Notes under the pieces: generated by a model
Told to the model about the DNA's origin: nothing
The model's input: the letters and a program-made list of their open reading frames with translations, nothing else
Database searches by the model: none
Origin: Ponticoccus alexandrii
Lineage (GTDB): Bacteria; Pseudomonadota; Alphaproteobacteria; Rhodobacterales; Rhodobacteraceae
Assembly: GCF_016806125.1 (NCBI RefSeq)
Contig: NZ_CP047166.1
Coordinates: forward strand, 1,798,001 to 1,862,000
Direction of reading: 5' to 3'
DNA: 64,000 nt
In this document: one piece after another, positions 42,362 through 51,020 of the stretch
Layout of the letters: each line of letters opens with the position of its first letter
How positions within the stretch are numbered: position 1 is the first letter of the stretch
Position numbers and translations under genes: made by a program

Positions 42362-42386
42362 TTAAACAACCTTAACAAGAATTAAC
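42362..42386. promoter_or_regulatory. Three TTAA boxes at 10-base spacing
   Basis: TTAA begins at 42362, 42372 and 42382. CtrA boxes of alphaproteobacteria are TTAA-N7-TTAA; here the spacing is N6, so they are not canonical. The segment is AT-rich within a GC-rich genome and lies 64-88 bases before the start codon of the repeat peptide. Confidence 0.4.
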
Positions 42387-42449
42387 TTTTCTGCAAACTC
42401 GTTTTAAGTGCATATTTCAAGGGCATATCGTCATAACTTCAACTGGAGC

Positions 42450-42812
42450 ATGAACATGTCTGCACGCATCAAACACGCATTCGCTGAAGAAACTGTTTCC
42501 AATGTGGAAGCCAGCGCCCTGACCGGCGAGGCTGTCGAAGCCTTCACCTCCTGGTCGGGTCCGGCCGCCGGTGACCGCTTTGCCGGCGATGCCGTCGACG
42601 CTTTCACTTCGTGGTCCGGCCCCGCGACCGGCGACCGCACCTCGGGCGACAATGTCGAGGCTTTCACGTCGTGGTCCGGCACCGCGACCGGCGACCGTAC
42701 CTCGGGTGACAACGTCGAGGCTTTCACGTCGTGGTCCGGTCCGGCGAAGGGCGGCATCGCGGAGGGCGAGCAGGTGCAGGCCTTCACCTCTTGGTCTGGT
42801 CCCAAAGCCTGA
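42450..42812 (+). CDS. Small tandem-repeat protein (five AFTSWSG units)
   Basis: 120 residues from the ATG at 42450 (CTGGAG site; a second ATG is two codons later). A leader of about 28 residues (M-S-A-R-I-K-H-A-F-A-E-E-T-V) precedes five units of 20 residues beginning at bases 42534, 42594, 42654, 42714 and 42774; the last is cut short. Each contains V-(E/D/Q)-A-F-T-S-W-S-G. The spacer G-D-R-T-S-G-D-N is kept in two of them. Codon third positions vary, so selection acts on the peptide. It has no signal peptide or enzyme fold. It resembles a leader plus multi-core precursor or an array of binding motifs; the family is not recognised. Confidence 0.8.
   Translation: MNMSARIKHAFAEETVSNVEASALTGEAVEAFTSWSGPAAGDRFAGDAVDAFTSWSGPATGDRTSGDNVEAFTSWSGTATGDRTSGDNVEAFTSWSGPAKGGIAEGEQVQAFTSWSGPKA
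42534..42809 (+). repeat. Five in-frame 60-bp repeats
   Basis: The period is exactly 60 bases. Copies share AFTSWSG coding sequence but differ at synonymous sites. The final copy is 36 bases long to the last sense codon. Confidence 0.9.
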
Positions 42813-42872
42813 CCCCCAGACAGCCAACCCGGGCGGGGCGGGCCCTGTCCTGACAGACAAGGAACCACGGAT

Positions 42873-43934
42873 ATGACCAATGTCATCCCTTTGACCGTCC
42901 CGTCCCGGATTGCACCACTGGACGCGCGGGTGACCGCGCTTCTGGGCTGTTTCGCCGACCATCGGCGGCTGGGAGAAGACGTCTTTTGGCTGAAGGAAAA
43001 CGCCGAACTTCTGAATATCCTCGAATGCACAGGCGCCCCGGTTCCGCCAGAGGCGCTGGCCCGCCACGCGGGGTTCTATGCCGGGGCCGAGAAACGCCTG
43101 CGCTTCTTCCCGCAGTACTACCGCTTTTTCCTGTCACTGGCGCTGGATCTCGAAGACCTCGGGATGCCCGGCGCGCAGGCCATGCGCATGGTTGATTTCG
43201 CCGCGTCCGAAGGGCTGGCACAGGCGGAACTGTCCGACCTGCAACGCGCCGAAGCGCGGCGGCTGATGACGCGGCGCGGCGTCGATCCGGTCCGCGAGCC
43301 GGGGCTGGACGACCGGCTGCGCGCCTTCGCCGCCCGCAGCGCGACCTTTGCGCTGCCCAACAAGAAGGCGGCCTACGAGCTGACCCATATCGTCTACTAC
43401 CTGTCAGAATACGGTCGCCGCGATCCGGACGTGCCGCCTGAGGTGCTGCAAAGCCTGCATTTCGCCGGGCTGACCGCCTTTCTGGACCAGAACGCCGACC
43501 TGCTGGCCGAGGTCTGCATCGCCCTGGCCTATGCCGGGGACAGCGCGCCGGCGGTCTGGACGGCCTGGCTGCGCGCCCGGTCCGAGGGTTTTGCCATTGA
43601 GGCAGGCGCGGGCGTGGCGCTGACCGACGATTACCACGAGTTCCTCGTGGGCAACTGGCATCTGGCGGTGATCGGCGCGCCGGTCTTTCGCAAGCCGGTC
43701 ACGGATGCACGGATGCGCTTTGACCGGGCGCCGCGTCAGGGCAACGCCCTGCGCGAGATCAGCGAGGCGATGCTGGGCATGGAGGAGGGGCGCAGCGGCG
43801 ACTGGCACAGGATGCGCCGCCGGATGGAGCCGAGCCTGTCGGCGGAGGCGATGGACCTGCTGACCGCGGCGTCGCGGTCGAGCGCGCTTTTCGAAAGCTA
43901 TTTCGAGGGCTTCGCCCGGGCAGGGCGGCTATGA
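42873..43934 (+). CDS. Unknown protein paired with the repeat peptide
   Basis: A 353-residue soluble, almost all-helical protein. Visible segments are L-G-C-F-A-D-H-R-R-L-G-E-D-V-F-W-L-K-E-N-A-E-L-L-N-I-L near the start, a mid part with A-A-Y-E-L-T-H-I-V-Y-Y-L-S-E-Y-G, and D-Y-H-E-F-L-V-G-N-W-H-L-A-V near 250. The H-I-V-Y-Y and H-E-x-x-V-x-x-W-H segments could bind metal or substrate. I do not recognise a family with certainty; it may be one of the uncharacterised Rhodobacteraceae DUFs. It begins 60 bases after the repeat gene and overlaps the transporter gene (ATGA at 43931). Confidence 0.85.
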   Translation: MTNVIPLTVPSRIAPLDARVTALLGCFADHRRLGEDVFWLKENAELLNILECTGAPVPPEALARHAGFYAGAEKRLRFFPQYYRFFLSLALDLEDLGMPGAQAMRMVDFAASEGLAQAELSDLQRAEARRLMTRRGVDPVREPGLDDRLRAFAARSATFALPNKKAAYELTHIVYYLSEYGRRDPDVPPEVLQSLHFAGLTAFLDQNADLLAEVCIALAYAGDSAPAVWTAWLRARSEGFAIEAGAGVALTDDYHEFLVGNWHLAVIGAPVFRKPVTDARMRFDRAPRQGNALREISEAMLGMEEGRSGDWHRMRRRMEPSLSAEAMDLLTAASRSSALFESYFEGFARAGRL

Positions 43935-44845
43935 GGGCGCTGATGACAGGCGCCGGGGCGGGCGCGGCGCTGGTCGTGCTGTACACCGGCATGATGGCCG
44001 CCGCCGACGGCATAACCAAGTTCATCGCGGGCGGCTACGCGGCGCCGCAGCTGTTTGTGCTGTCCTCGGCGCTGGTGCTGGCCTTCACGCTGGGCGCGGC
44101 GCGGGCGCAGGGCAAAAGCGCGGTCGAAGGCATCCGCCTGCGTTCGGTCAGACCCATGGCGGTGCGCGCGGTGCTGACCGTCGTCGCCTCGGTCGCCTTC
44201 TTCATGGCCTTCCGGCTGCTGCCCTTCGCGGATGTCTTCCTGTTCATCGGGCTGATCCCGATGTTCGCGGCGGCGCTGAGCGGTCCGGTCCTGAACGAGG
44301 CGCCGCGTCCGATGGCCTGGGCGGCGCTGGCGCTGGGGGCCGGGGGCGTTCTGTTCCTGATGCCCGGTGGTCTGTCGGGCGCGCAGGCGGGCCATGGCTG
44401 GGCGCTGCTGGCTGCGCTTTCGGGCACCGGCTCGATGCTGGCGGCGCGGGTGATCGCGCGTGTCGAACGGGTGCCGCTGGCGCAGGTCTTCTGGCCGAAC
44501 GCGGCGCTGATGGGGGTGATGGCTCTGGCGCTGCCACTGGTCTGGAAGCCGATGCCACTGGCGGATCTTGGCTGGGTCGCGGCCTATGCCGCCGCGCTTT
44601 TCGCCGCGCGCTACGTGGTGGCCGAGGCGCTGCGGCTGCTGCCCGCCTATGTGGCGACGCCGCTGATGAACCTGCAATTTGTCTGGATGGTGGGCATCGG
44701 TCTGGTTGCCTTCGAAGAGGTTCCAACTGCGGGCACATGGATGGGTGTGACACTGGTCATCGGCTCGGGCTTTTGGCTGGTCGCGGACGAGAGCCTTGCC
44801 CGGGCACGGGCCAGCCGACTGGCGGCGGCGCTGGTGGCGGAGTAG
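43931..44845 (+). CDS. DMT-superfamily (EamA) membrane transporter
   Basis: 304 residues with ten hydrophobic helices in two EamA repeats; the first repeat ends with L-L-P-F-A-D-V-F-L-F-I-G-L-I-P-M-F, the second with L-L-P-A-Y-V-A-T-P-L-M-N-L-Q-F-V-W. DMT proteins export amino acids or other small metabolites. It is coupled translationally to the unknown gene before it, so the three genes at 42450-44845 look like one unit. The exported compound is not known. Confidence 0.88.
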   Translation: MRALMTGAGAGAALVVLYTGMMAAADGITKFIAGGYAAPQLFVLSSALVLAFTLGAARAQGKSAVEGIRLRSVRPMAVRAVLTVVASVAFFMAFRLLPFADVFLFIGLIPMFAAALSGPVLNEAPRPMAWAALALGAGGVLFLMPGGLSGAQAGHGWALLAALSGTGSMLAARVIARVERVPLAQVFWPNAALMGVMALALPLVWKPMPLADLGWVAAYAAALFAARYVVAEALRLLPAYVATPLMNLQFVWMVGIGLVAFEEVPTAGTWMGVTLVIGSGFWLVADESLARARASRLAAALVAE

Positions 44846-44848
44846 GGA

Positions 44849-44904
44849 CATGGGGGCTCTGCCCCCAGACCCCCGGAGGTATTTGGACAGAGAAGAAGCA
44901 GGGG
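44849..44904. repeat. Intergenic hairpin repeat (GGGGGC-TCT-GCCCCC plus GGTATTT tail)
   Basis: Hairpin at 44852-44866, then C-rich sequence and GGTATTTGGACAGAGAAGAAG. A related tail GGTATTTTTGCCAAGAAGAA is at 54831-54850. Elements of this form are frequent between genes in Rhodobacteraceae. Confidence 0.55.
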
Positions 44905-45059
44905 GCGGGCGCGACACCGGCGAGCCCGAAAGGGTTTTGGACCGTCAATGCGCATCGGCCTGGCAAGACTGCCGGGCCTTTTCTGTCCGCAGGCTGTGGT
45001 CCGTGTGTTCCGGGCCGGGACTGCAGTCATGACGGCCTGTGGGGCGCCGCAGAGCCGCC

Positions 45060-45383
45060 TTACATCGAGAAGGAGGTTCCGCAGCCGCAGGAGCTGGAGG
45101 CGTTGGGGTTCTCGATCACGAACCGGGCGCCGATCAGTTCTTCGGAAAAGTCGATCACCGCGCCGGACAGGAAGGGCAGGGAGACCGGATCGACGACGAC
45201 CCGTTCCGCGCCTTCGCCGATTACCAGGTCGTCGTCGGCGGGTTCGTCGAGGCGGATGTCGTACTGGAAGCCGGAACAGCCGCCGCCCTCGACAGCGACG
45301 CGCAGTGCCTTTCCCTCGTCGCCCGCACCGATTTCGGCAAGGCGTTCGAAGGCGCGGGGGGTGACTTTGGGGGGCAGTTGCAT
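45060..45383 (-). CDS. erpA: Iron-sulfur cluster carrier protein (ErpA/IscA type)
   Basis: 107 residues from the ATG at 45383; a longer frame upstream is not part of the protein. The three conserved cysteines are C36 (G-G-C-S-G-F-Q-Y) and C99/C101 (S-C-G-C-G). These A-type carriers hand Fe-S clusters to target proteins. The gene lies alone, between the DMT and dgt genes. Confidence 0.93.
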   Translation of the reverse strand: MQLPPKVTPRAFERLAEIGAGDEGKALRVAVEGGGCSGFQYDIRLDEPADDDLVIGEGAERVVVDPVSLPFLSGAVIDFSEELIGARFVIENPNASSSCGCGTSFSM

Positions 45384-45681
45384 GGGGCACCTGGGGTGTT
45401 GCGGTTCTTCCCAGAGATAGGTCCCCGATCGCCCGGCAGCAAGCCCCCGGGGACCTGGTCGCGGCGGTGGCCGCCAGAGGCGGTGGCGCCGGGACAGGGG
45501 GCGACGCAGGTGCTGGGATATCGGGGTCGGGCCCTCGGGGGCAACGGCCGGCGGCGGCGCATGGCGTGGCGCCGACGCGCCGGAGGGCTTCCATGCCGTC
45601 AATTGCGCGAGGAGGAGCAGGAAGCAATGTCATTCGGGGCCGTCATTCAGTAAACAGCCCCCGAATCCGGAGACCCCTGCC

Positions 45682-46866
45682 ATGCCCGACGCCCCTTTTG
45701 CCTGCCATCCCGCCCTGTCCCGCGGGCGGCGCCATGCCGAAGAGGAAAGTGCCTTCCGCTCGTGTTTCCAGCGCGACCGGGACCGCATCATCCATTGCTC
45801 GGCCTTTCGGCGGCTGAAGCACAAGACGCAGGTCTTTGTCGAACACGAGGGCGATTTCTACCGCACGCGGCTGACCCATTCCATCGAGGTGGCGCAGGTG
45901 GCGCGCACCATTTCCAACGCGCTTGGCCTGAATACCGACCTGACAGAGGCGGTGGCGCTGGCGCACGATCTGGGCCACACCCCCTTCGGGCATACCGGAG
46001 AGGACGCGCTGGATGCACTGATGCAGCCCTGGGGCGGGTTTGACCACAATGCGCAGACTCTGCGGATCGTCACCACGCTGGAGCGGCACTATGCAGAATT
46101 CGACGGGCTGAACCTGACATGGGACACGCTGGAAGGGATCGCCAAGCACAACGGGCCGGTCGGTGGCGACATTCCCTATGCCCTGTCCGCCTACAACGCC
46201 CTGCATGACCTCGAACTGCATACCCATGCCAGCGCCGAGGCGCAGGTGGCGGCGCTGTCGGATGATGTGGCCTACAACAACCACGACCTGCACGACGGGT
46301 TGCGCGCCGGGCTGTTCACCGAGGAAGAGATCGCCGCGCTGCCGATCATCCGCGAGGCCTATGCCGAGGTCGATGCCACCTATCCCGGTCTGGATGCCTA
46401 TCGCCGCCGCCACGAGGCGCTGCGCCGGGTCTTCGGCGCCATGGTGTCCAACCTCATCCAGACTTCGGAGGCCTGTCTGAGGGACTCTGGCGCGGGTTCG
46501 GCACAGGAGATCCGCGCGCTGGGGCGCCCGGTGATCCGTTTCTCTGAGGCCCTGTGGTCGGACCTGCGGCAGATCCGCAGCTTCCTGTTCACCAACATGT
46601 ACCGCGCCCCCGAGGTCATGGAAAAGCGCGCCCGGGTCACGCAGGCGCTGGAGGCGCTCTTTCCGCTGTACATGGCCGATCCGACACTTCTGCCGGTGAG
46701 CTGGCAGGGCGACGTCGAGACCGCCCTGCGGGCCGGGGACGAGGCCGGCGTGGCGCGGCTGGTCGCGGATTACGTGGCGGGGATGACGGACCGTTTCGCG
46801 CTGCAACAGCACATCAAGCTGACCGGCCGCGATTGTCTCGAAGGGCTGGGCGGCAGCGGCTACTGA
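45682..46866 (+). CDS. dgt: dGTP triphosphohydrolase-like protein
   Basis: 394 residues. The HD domain is complete: H66 (L-T-H-S-I-E-V-A-Q), H95-D96 (A-L-A-H-D-L-G-H) and the F-G-H-T-G-E-D motif. R-D-R-D-R-I-I-H-C-S-A-F-R-R-L precedes it, as in all Dgt proteins. It cleaves dNTPs to deoxynucleosides and triphosphate. The length fits the short (type 2) class. Confidence 0.93.
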   Translation: MPDAPFACHPALSRGRRHAEEESAFRSCFQRDRDRIIHCSAFRRLKHKTQVFVEHEGDFYRTRLTHSIEVAQVARTISNALGLNTDLTEAVALAHDLGHTPFGHTGEDALDALMQPWGGFDHNAQTLRIVTTLERHYAEFDGLNLTWDTLEGIAKHNGPVGGDIPYALSAYNALHDLELHTHASAEAQVAALSDDVAYNNHDLHDGLRAGLFTEEEIAALPIIREAYAEVDATYPGLDAYRRRHEALRRVFGAMVSNLIQTSEACLRDSGAGSAQEIRALGRPVIRFSEALWSDLRQIRSFLFTNMYRAPEVMEKRARVTQALEALFPLYMADPTLLPVSWQGDVETALRAGDEAGVARLVADYVAGMTDRFALQQHIKLTGRDCLEGLGGSGY

Positions 46867-47046
46867 CAGGGTCGCCGTCCGGACTGTGTCGTGCCCGGAT
46901 CGGGGTGGCCTGACAAGACCGATCTCCTGCCGCCGCGGGCGCTTGCGATGCGGGGCCGTCTTGACCGGCCATGGACGCCGCCGCAGGCTGCGCTAGCTAG
47001 GCATGACCCGCAAAAGGGCTGCGACTGGGACAGGGAAGACCGACAA

Positions 47047-48912
47047 ATGGCAACGGCAGAAACGGGCGGTGCGCTCGATCCGGTACTGGCCTTCGCGCTG
47101 GTGGGCGCGCTTGGCGTGGGCAGCCAGTGGCTGGCATGGAAGCTGCGGCTGCCCGCCATCGTGCTGATGCTGGCCGCGGGGCTGGTGATCGGGCCGGTGC
47201 TGGGCTTCCTCGATTCCGGCGCGCAGTTCGGGGACATGCTGCAGCCGATGATCGCCATTGCCGTGGCGATCATCCTCTTCGAGGGCGGGCTGACGCTGAA
47301 CCTGCATTCGCTGAAAGATGCCGCCGAAGGGGTGCGCCGCCTCGTGGTGATCGGCGCGCCGCTGGGCTGGCTCTTCTCGACGCTGGCGCTGCATTACGTG
47401 GCCGGTGTCAGCTGGGCTGGCGCGGCCGTCTTCGGCGGTATCATGATTGTCACCGGCCCGACCGTCATCGCGCCGCTTCTTCGGCAATCGCGGCTGTCGC
47501 GCCGCCCCGCCGCGCTGTTGCAGTGGGAGGCGATCGTCAACGACCCCATCGGCGCGCTGGCCGCCGTTCTGGCCTTCGAGATCGTCGTGGTCTTCGAGAC
47601 CGCGACCGGGGCGGGCCATGCGGCGCAGGTGCTGATCGTGGGCATCCTCGTGGCCATCGTGCTTGGGGCGGCGGCGGGCTGGGGGCTGGTCCGGGCCTTC
47701 CGCAACGCCTTTGTCCCCGAGTACATGAAGGTGCCGGTGCTCTTCGTGGTGCTGCTGGCGGTCTTCGCGGTGTCGGACAGCGTGCTGCACGAAAGCGGCC
47801 TGCTGGCGGTGACCGTCATGGGCCTGTGGCTGGCCAATGCCGAACTGCCCAGCTTCACCGAGCTGCGCCGCTTCAAGGAACATGCGACCATCCTGCTGGT
47901 CTCGGGTGTTTTCATCCTGCTGGCCGCGAACATGAGCTTCGAGAAGCTGGCCATCCTCGACTGGCGGGCGCTGGCCTTCGTGGTGGTGGTGATCGTCGTC
48001 GCGCGGCCCGCGGCGGTTCTGATCTCGCTGGCGCTGTCGAATATCCCGTGGAAAGAGCGCCTGCTGGTGGCCTTCACCGGCCCGCGCGGCGTGGTGCTGG
48101 TGGCGGTGGCCGGGCTTTTCGGAGAGCGGCTGGCGGCGCTGGAGATCACCGACGCCAACCGCATCGGGCCGCTGGCCTTCGCGCTGGTGGCGGCGACGGT
48201 TGTGCTGCACGGGTTCACCCTGACACCCATGGCGCGCTGGCTGGGGTTGACGGCGGCCAAGGTGCCGGGGGTGCTGATCCTCGGCGGCTCGCAATGGTCG
48301 GTGGAGCTGGGCAAGGCGTTGCAGAAGATGGAACTTCCGGTGATGATCGCCGACCCGAACCACGCGCATCTGCGGGCGGCGCGCGAGGCCGGGCTGGACA
48401 CCTTCTTCGGCGATATCCTGTCCGAGGCGGCAGAGCACCGGATCGACCATGTCGCCTATGAAAAGCTGATCACCGCCACCGACAACGACGCCTACAACAC
48501 GCTGGTGGCCACCGATCTGGCGCCCGAGTTCGGGCGCGAGAACGTCTATCAGCTGAAGCGGGTGAAACAGGCCTCGTCGCGCCATGCGCTGCCCGCGACG
48601 CTGGGCGGTCGGGCGCTCGGCGCGGACGAGACCTTCTTCGAGGTCAACGCCCGCGTGGCGCAGGGTTGCGAGTTCCGCGTCACCAAGCTGTCCGAGGAGT
48701 TCACGCTGGACCATTGGCGCGAGAAACTGCCCGATGCCACGGTCTTCGCCGACATCGGCCCGAACGGGGCGCTGCGCCTGCTGGGGCCGGATGACGAACC
48801 CAAGGACGCCGCGGGCACCCGCATCCTGTCGCTGACCCCGAAGAAGCCGCACCGCAACGGCGAGGGCAAGGGGGAGCCGCGCGACACGGAAGATCCGAGC
48901 GAGTTTGCCTGA
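47047..48912 (+). CDS. CPA1-type Na+/H+ antiporter with TrkA-N-like C-terminal domain
   Basis: 621 residues from the ATG at 47047. Residues 1-400 form about twelve membrane helices with the F-E-G-G-L-T-L-N-L and N-D-P-I-G-A-L motifs (Asn-Asp pair) of proton antiporters. Around residue 408 a Rossmann-like part begins (P-G-V-L-I-L-G-G-S-Q-W-S-V-E-L), as in TrkA-N regulatory domains, though the normal G-x-G-x-x-G is changed to G-G-S-Q-W-S. The disordered basic tail is about 25 residues. It likely exchanges Na+ or K+ for H+. Confidence 0.88.
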   Translation: MATAETGGALDPVLAFALVGALGVGSQWLAWKLRLPAIVLMLAAGLVIGPVLGFLDSGAQFGDMLQPMIAIAVAIILFEGGLTLNLHSLKDAAEGVRRLVVIGAPLGWLFSTLALHYVAGVSWAGAAVFGGIMIVTGPTVIAPLLRQSRLSRRPAALLQWEAIVNDPIGALAAVLAFEIVVVFETATGAGHAAQVLIVGILVAIVLGAAAGWGLVRAFRNAFVPEYMKVPVLFVVLLAVFAVSDSVLHESGLLAVTVMGLWLANAELPSFTELRRFKEHATILLVSGVFILLAANMSFEKLAILDWRALAFVVVVIVVARPAAVLISLALSNIPWKERLLVAFTGPRGVVLVAVAGLFGERLAALEITDANRIGPLAFALVAATVVLHGFTLTPMARWLGLTAAKVPGVLILGGSQWSVELGKALQKMELPVMIADPNHAHLRAAREAGLDTFFGDILSEAAEHRIDHVAYEKLITATDNDAYNTLVATDLAPEFGRENVYQLKRVKQASSRHALPATLGGRALGADETFFEVNARVAQGCEFRVTKLSEEFTLDHWREKLPDATVFADIGPNGALRLLGPDDEPKDAAGTRILSLTPKKPHRNGEGKGEPRDTEDPSEFA

Positions 48913-48972
48913 ACCCCACGCCTGATATTGCGGCCCGATTCACCACCCCGCGCGGTGTCCAGGCCGCCGCGC

Positions 48973-49001
48973 ATCGCCGGGCCGTCCGGGGGCCCGGCGA
49001 T
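48973..49001. other. Strong 11-bp hairpin between antiporter and argS
   Basis: ATCGCCGGGCC (48973-48983) and GGCCCGGCGAT (48991-49001) pair perfectly around a 7-base loop. There is no T run. The gap 48913-49197 holds no gene. Confidence 0.5.
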
Positions 49002-49197
49002 ATGGACGACGAAGGCGTGGCCCGAGTTGGTCCTGCGGGTTTTGCGGGGATAAACGTCTTTCCAAAGAGTCTGGATCGCCGGACCACGGCCCGCCGATGC
49101 GCGGCTCACCGGCCAACCGGCTTATGCGCGGCGTTGCACCCCCTGTTTGACGCAGCCCTCCAAAGTGGTAGAGGACAGCCAATCCAAGAGGCATCCC

Positions 49198-50937
49198 ATG
49201 AACCTGTTTTCCGATATTCGCGCGCTGGTGATCGACAGCATTTCCGCCCTGCAAGCCGAGGCCACGCTGCCCGAGGGCCTGAACACCGATCCCGTCACCA
49301 CAGAGCCGCCCCGCGACCCGGCGCATGGCGATATGGCCACCAACGCCGCGATGGTGCTGGCCAAGCCCGCGAAGATGAAGCCGCGCGACATCGCCGAGGC
49401 TCTGGCCGAGAAGCTGCGCGCCGATGACCGCATCGCCAGCGCCGAGGTGGCCGGGCCGGGTTTCCTGAACCTGCGGCTGTCGAACGCCACATGGGCCGCG
49501 CTGCCTGCCGCGATCCTGAAGGACGGCACCGATTACGGGCGTTCCGGCATGGGCGCGGGCACCAAGGTCAATATCGAATACGTCAGCGCCAACCCGACCG
49601 GCCCGATGCACGTGGGTCATGCGCGCGGCGCCATCGTCGGCGACGCCATGGCCTCGCTGCTGGCCTATGCGGGCTACGACGTCACCCGCGAATACTACAT
49701 CAACGACGGCGGCGCGCAGGTTGATGTGCTCGCGCGGTCGGTCTACCTCCGCTATCAGGAGGCGCATGACCTCAGCGTCGACTGGCCCGAGGGCAGCTAT
49801 CCGGGCGATTACCTGATCCCCGTGGGTGAGGCGCTCAAGGACAAGGTCGGCGACCGCTGGCTCGACGCCCCCGAAGAGGAATGGCTGGCCGAGGTGCGCA
49901 CCTTCGCCACCGATGCGATGATGGACCTGATCCGCGAGGATCTGGCCGCGCTCGGCGTGCGCATGGACCATTTCTTCAGCGAGAAAAGCCTCTACGGCAC
50001 GGGCCGGATCGAGGATGCGATCAAGACGCTCGATGACAAGGGCCTGATCTATCGCGGCGTGCTGGAGCCGCCGAAGGGCAAGACCCCCGAGGACTGGGAA
50101 CCGCGCGAACAGACGCTCTTCAAGTCGACCGAACACGGTGACGACGTCGACCGTCCGATCAAGAAGTCGGACGGGTCCTGGACCTATTTCGCGCCCGACA
50201 TCGCCTATCACTATGACAAGGTGAGCCGTGGCTTCGACATGCTGATCGACATCTTCGGCGCCGATCATGGCGGCTATGTCAAACGCATGAAGGCCGCCGT
50301 CAGCGCGCTGTCCGAGGGCCGCGTGCCGCTGGACATCAAGCTGATCCAGCTGGTGAAGCTCTACAAGAACGGCCAGCCCTTCAAGATGTCCAAGCGGGCA
50401 GGGACCTTCGTGACCCTGCGCGATGTGGTCGACATGGTGGGCGCCGACGTGGCGCGCTTCCACATGCTGACGCGCAAGCCCGACGCGGCGCTCGACTTCG
50501 ACTTCGACAAGGTGGTCGAGCAGTCCAAGGAAAACCCGGTCTTCTACGTGCAATACGCCCATGCCCGGATCTGTTCCGTGCTGCGCAAGGCCGCCGACGC
50601 GGGGATCGACGTCACCGATGCCACGCTTGCGGATGTGACGCCGGTGCTCGAAGATCCCGCCGAGATCGCGCTGGCCGCGAAGCTCGCGGAATGGCCGCGT
50701 CTGGTCGAGATCGCCGCCCGCACGCATGAACCGCACCGCGTCGCCACCTACCTGTCCGAGGTGGCTGCCGACCTGCACGGGCTGTGGAACAAGGGCAATG
50801 ACAATACTGCTCTGCGCTTCGTTCAGGATGACCCCGCCGCAACACAGTCGAAAATTCTGCTGGCCCGCGCCACGGCGGTTGTGATTCGCGCGGGTCTTGG
50901 TATCCTTGGCGTGACCCCGGTCGAAGAGATGCGCTGA
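49198..50937 (+). CDS. argS: Arginine-tRNA ligase
   Basis: 579 residues from the ATG at 49198 with an AAGAGG site. The class I signature H-V-G-H (138-141) lies in [16 protein letters not shown], and K-M-S-K-R in F-K-M-S-K-R-A-G-T. The C-terminal DALR anticodon-binding domain has V-Q-Y-A-H-A-R-I. It charges tRNA-Arg. It is followed by the SPOR gene 80 bases later. Confidence 0.97.
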   Translation: MNLFSDIRALVIDSISALQAEATLPEGLNTDPVTTEPPRDPAHGDMATNAAMVLAKPAKMKPRDIAEALAEKLRADDRIASAEVAGPGFLNLRLSNATWAALPAAILKDGTDYGRSGMGAGTKVNIEYVSANPTGPMHVGHARGAIVGDAMASLLAYAGYDVTREYYINDGGAQVDVLARSVYLRYQEAHDLSVDWPEGSYPGDYLIPVGEALKDKVGDRWLDAPEEEWLAEVRTFATDAMMDLIREDLAALGVRMDHFFSEKSLYGTGRIEDAIKTLDDKGLIYRGVLEPPKGKTPEDWEPREQTLFKSTEHGDDVDRPIKKSDGSWTYFAPDIAYHYDKVSRGFDMLIDIFGADHGGYVKRMKAAVSALSEGRVPLDIKLIQLVKLYKNGQPFKMSKRAGTFVTLRDVVDMVGADVARFHMLTRKPDAALDFDFDKVVEQSKENPVFYVQYAHARICSVLRKAADAGIDVTDATLADVTPVLEDPAEIALAAKLAEWPRLVEIAARTHEPHRVATYLSEVAADLHGLWNKGNDNTALRFVQDDPAATQSKILLARATAVVIRAGLGILGVTPVEEMR

Positions 50938-51020
50938 CAAACAGGCGCCCCGGCCGGATCTGATCGAGCAGGCACCCACCCGAACGGCCATGTACCGTAC
51001 GGGGGAGACATGAGGCAGAC

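Noticed and set aside
42351-42390. CtrA binding site before the repeat-peptide gene
   Set aside because: The TTAA boxes are separated by six bases, not seven as in the known CtrA motif, so I do not name it a CtrA site.
46993-48852. Long minus-strand frame opposite the antiporter gene
   Set aside because: His/Arg/Gln-rich product typical of the antisense of a high-GC gene; the antiporter on the plus strand has clear motifs.
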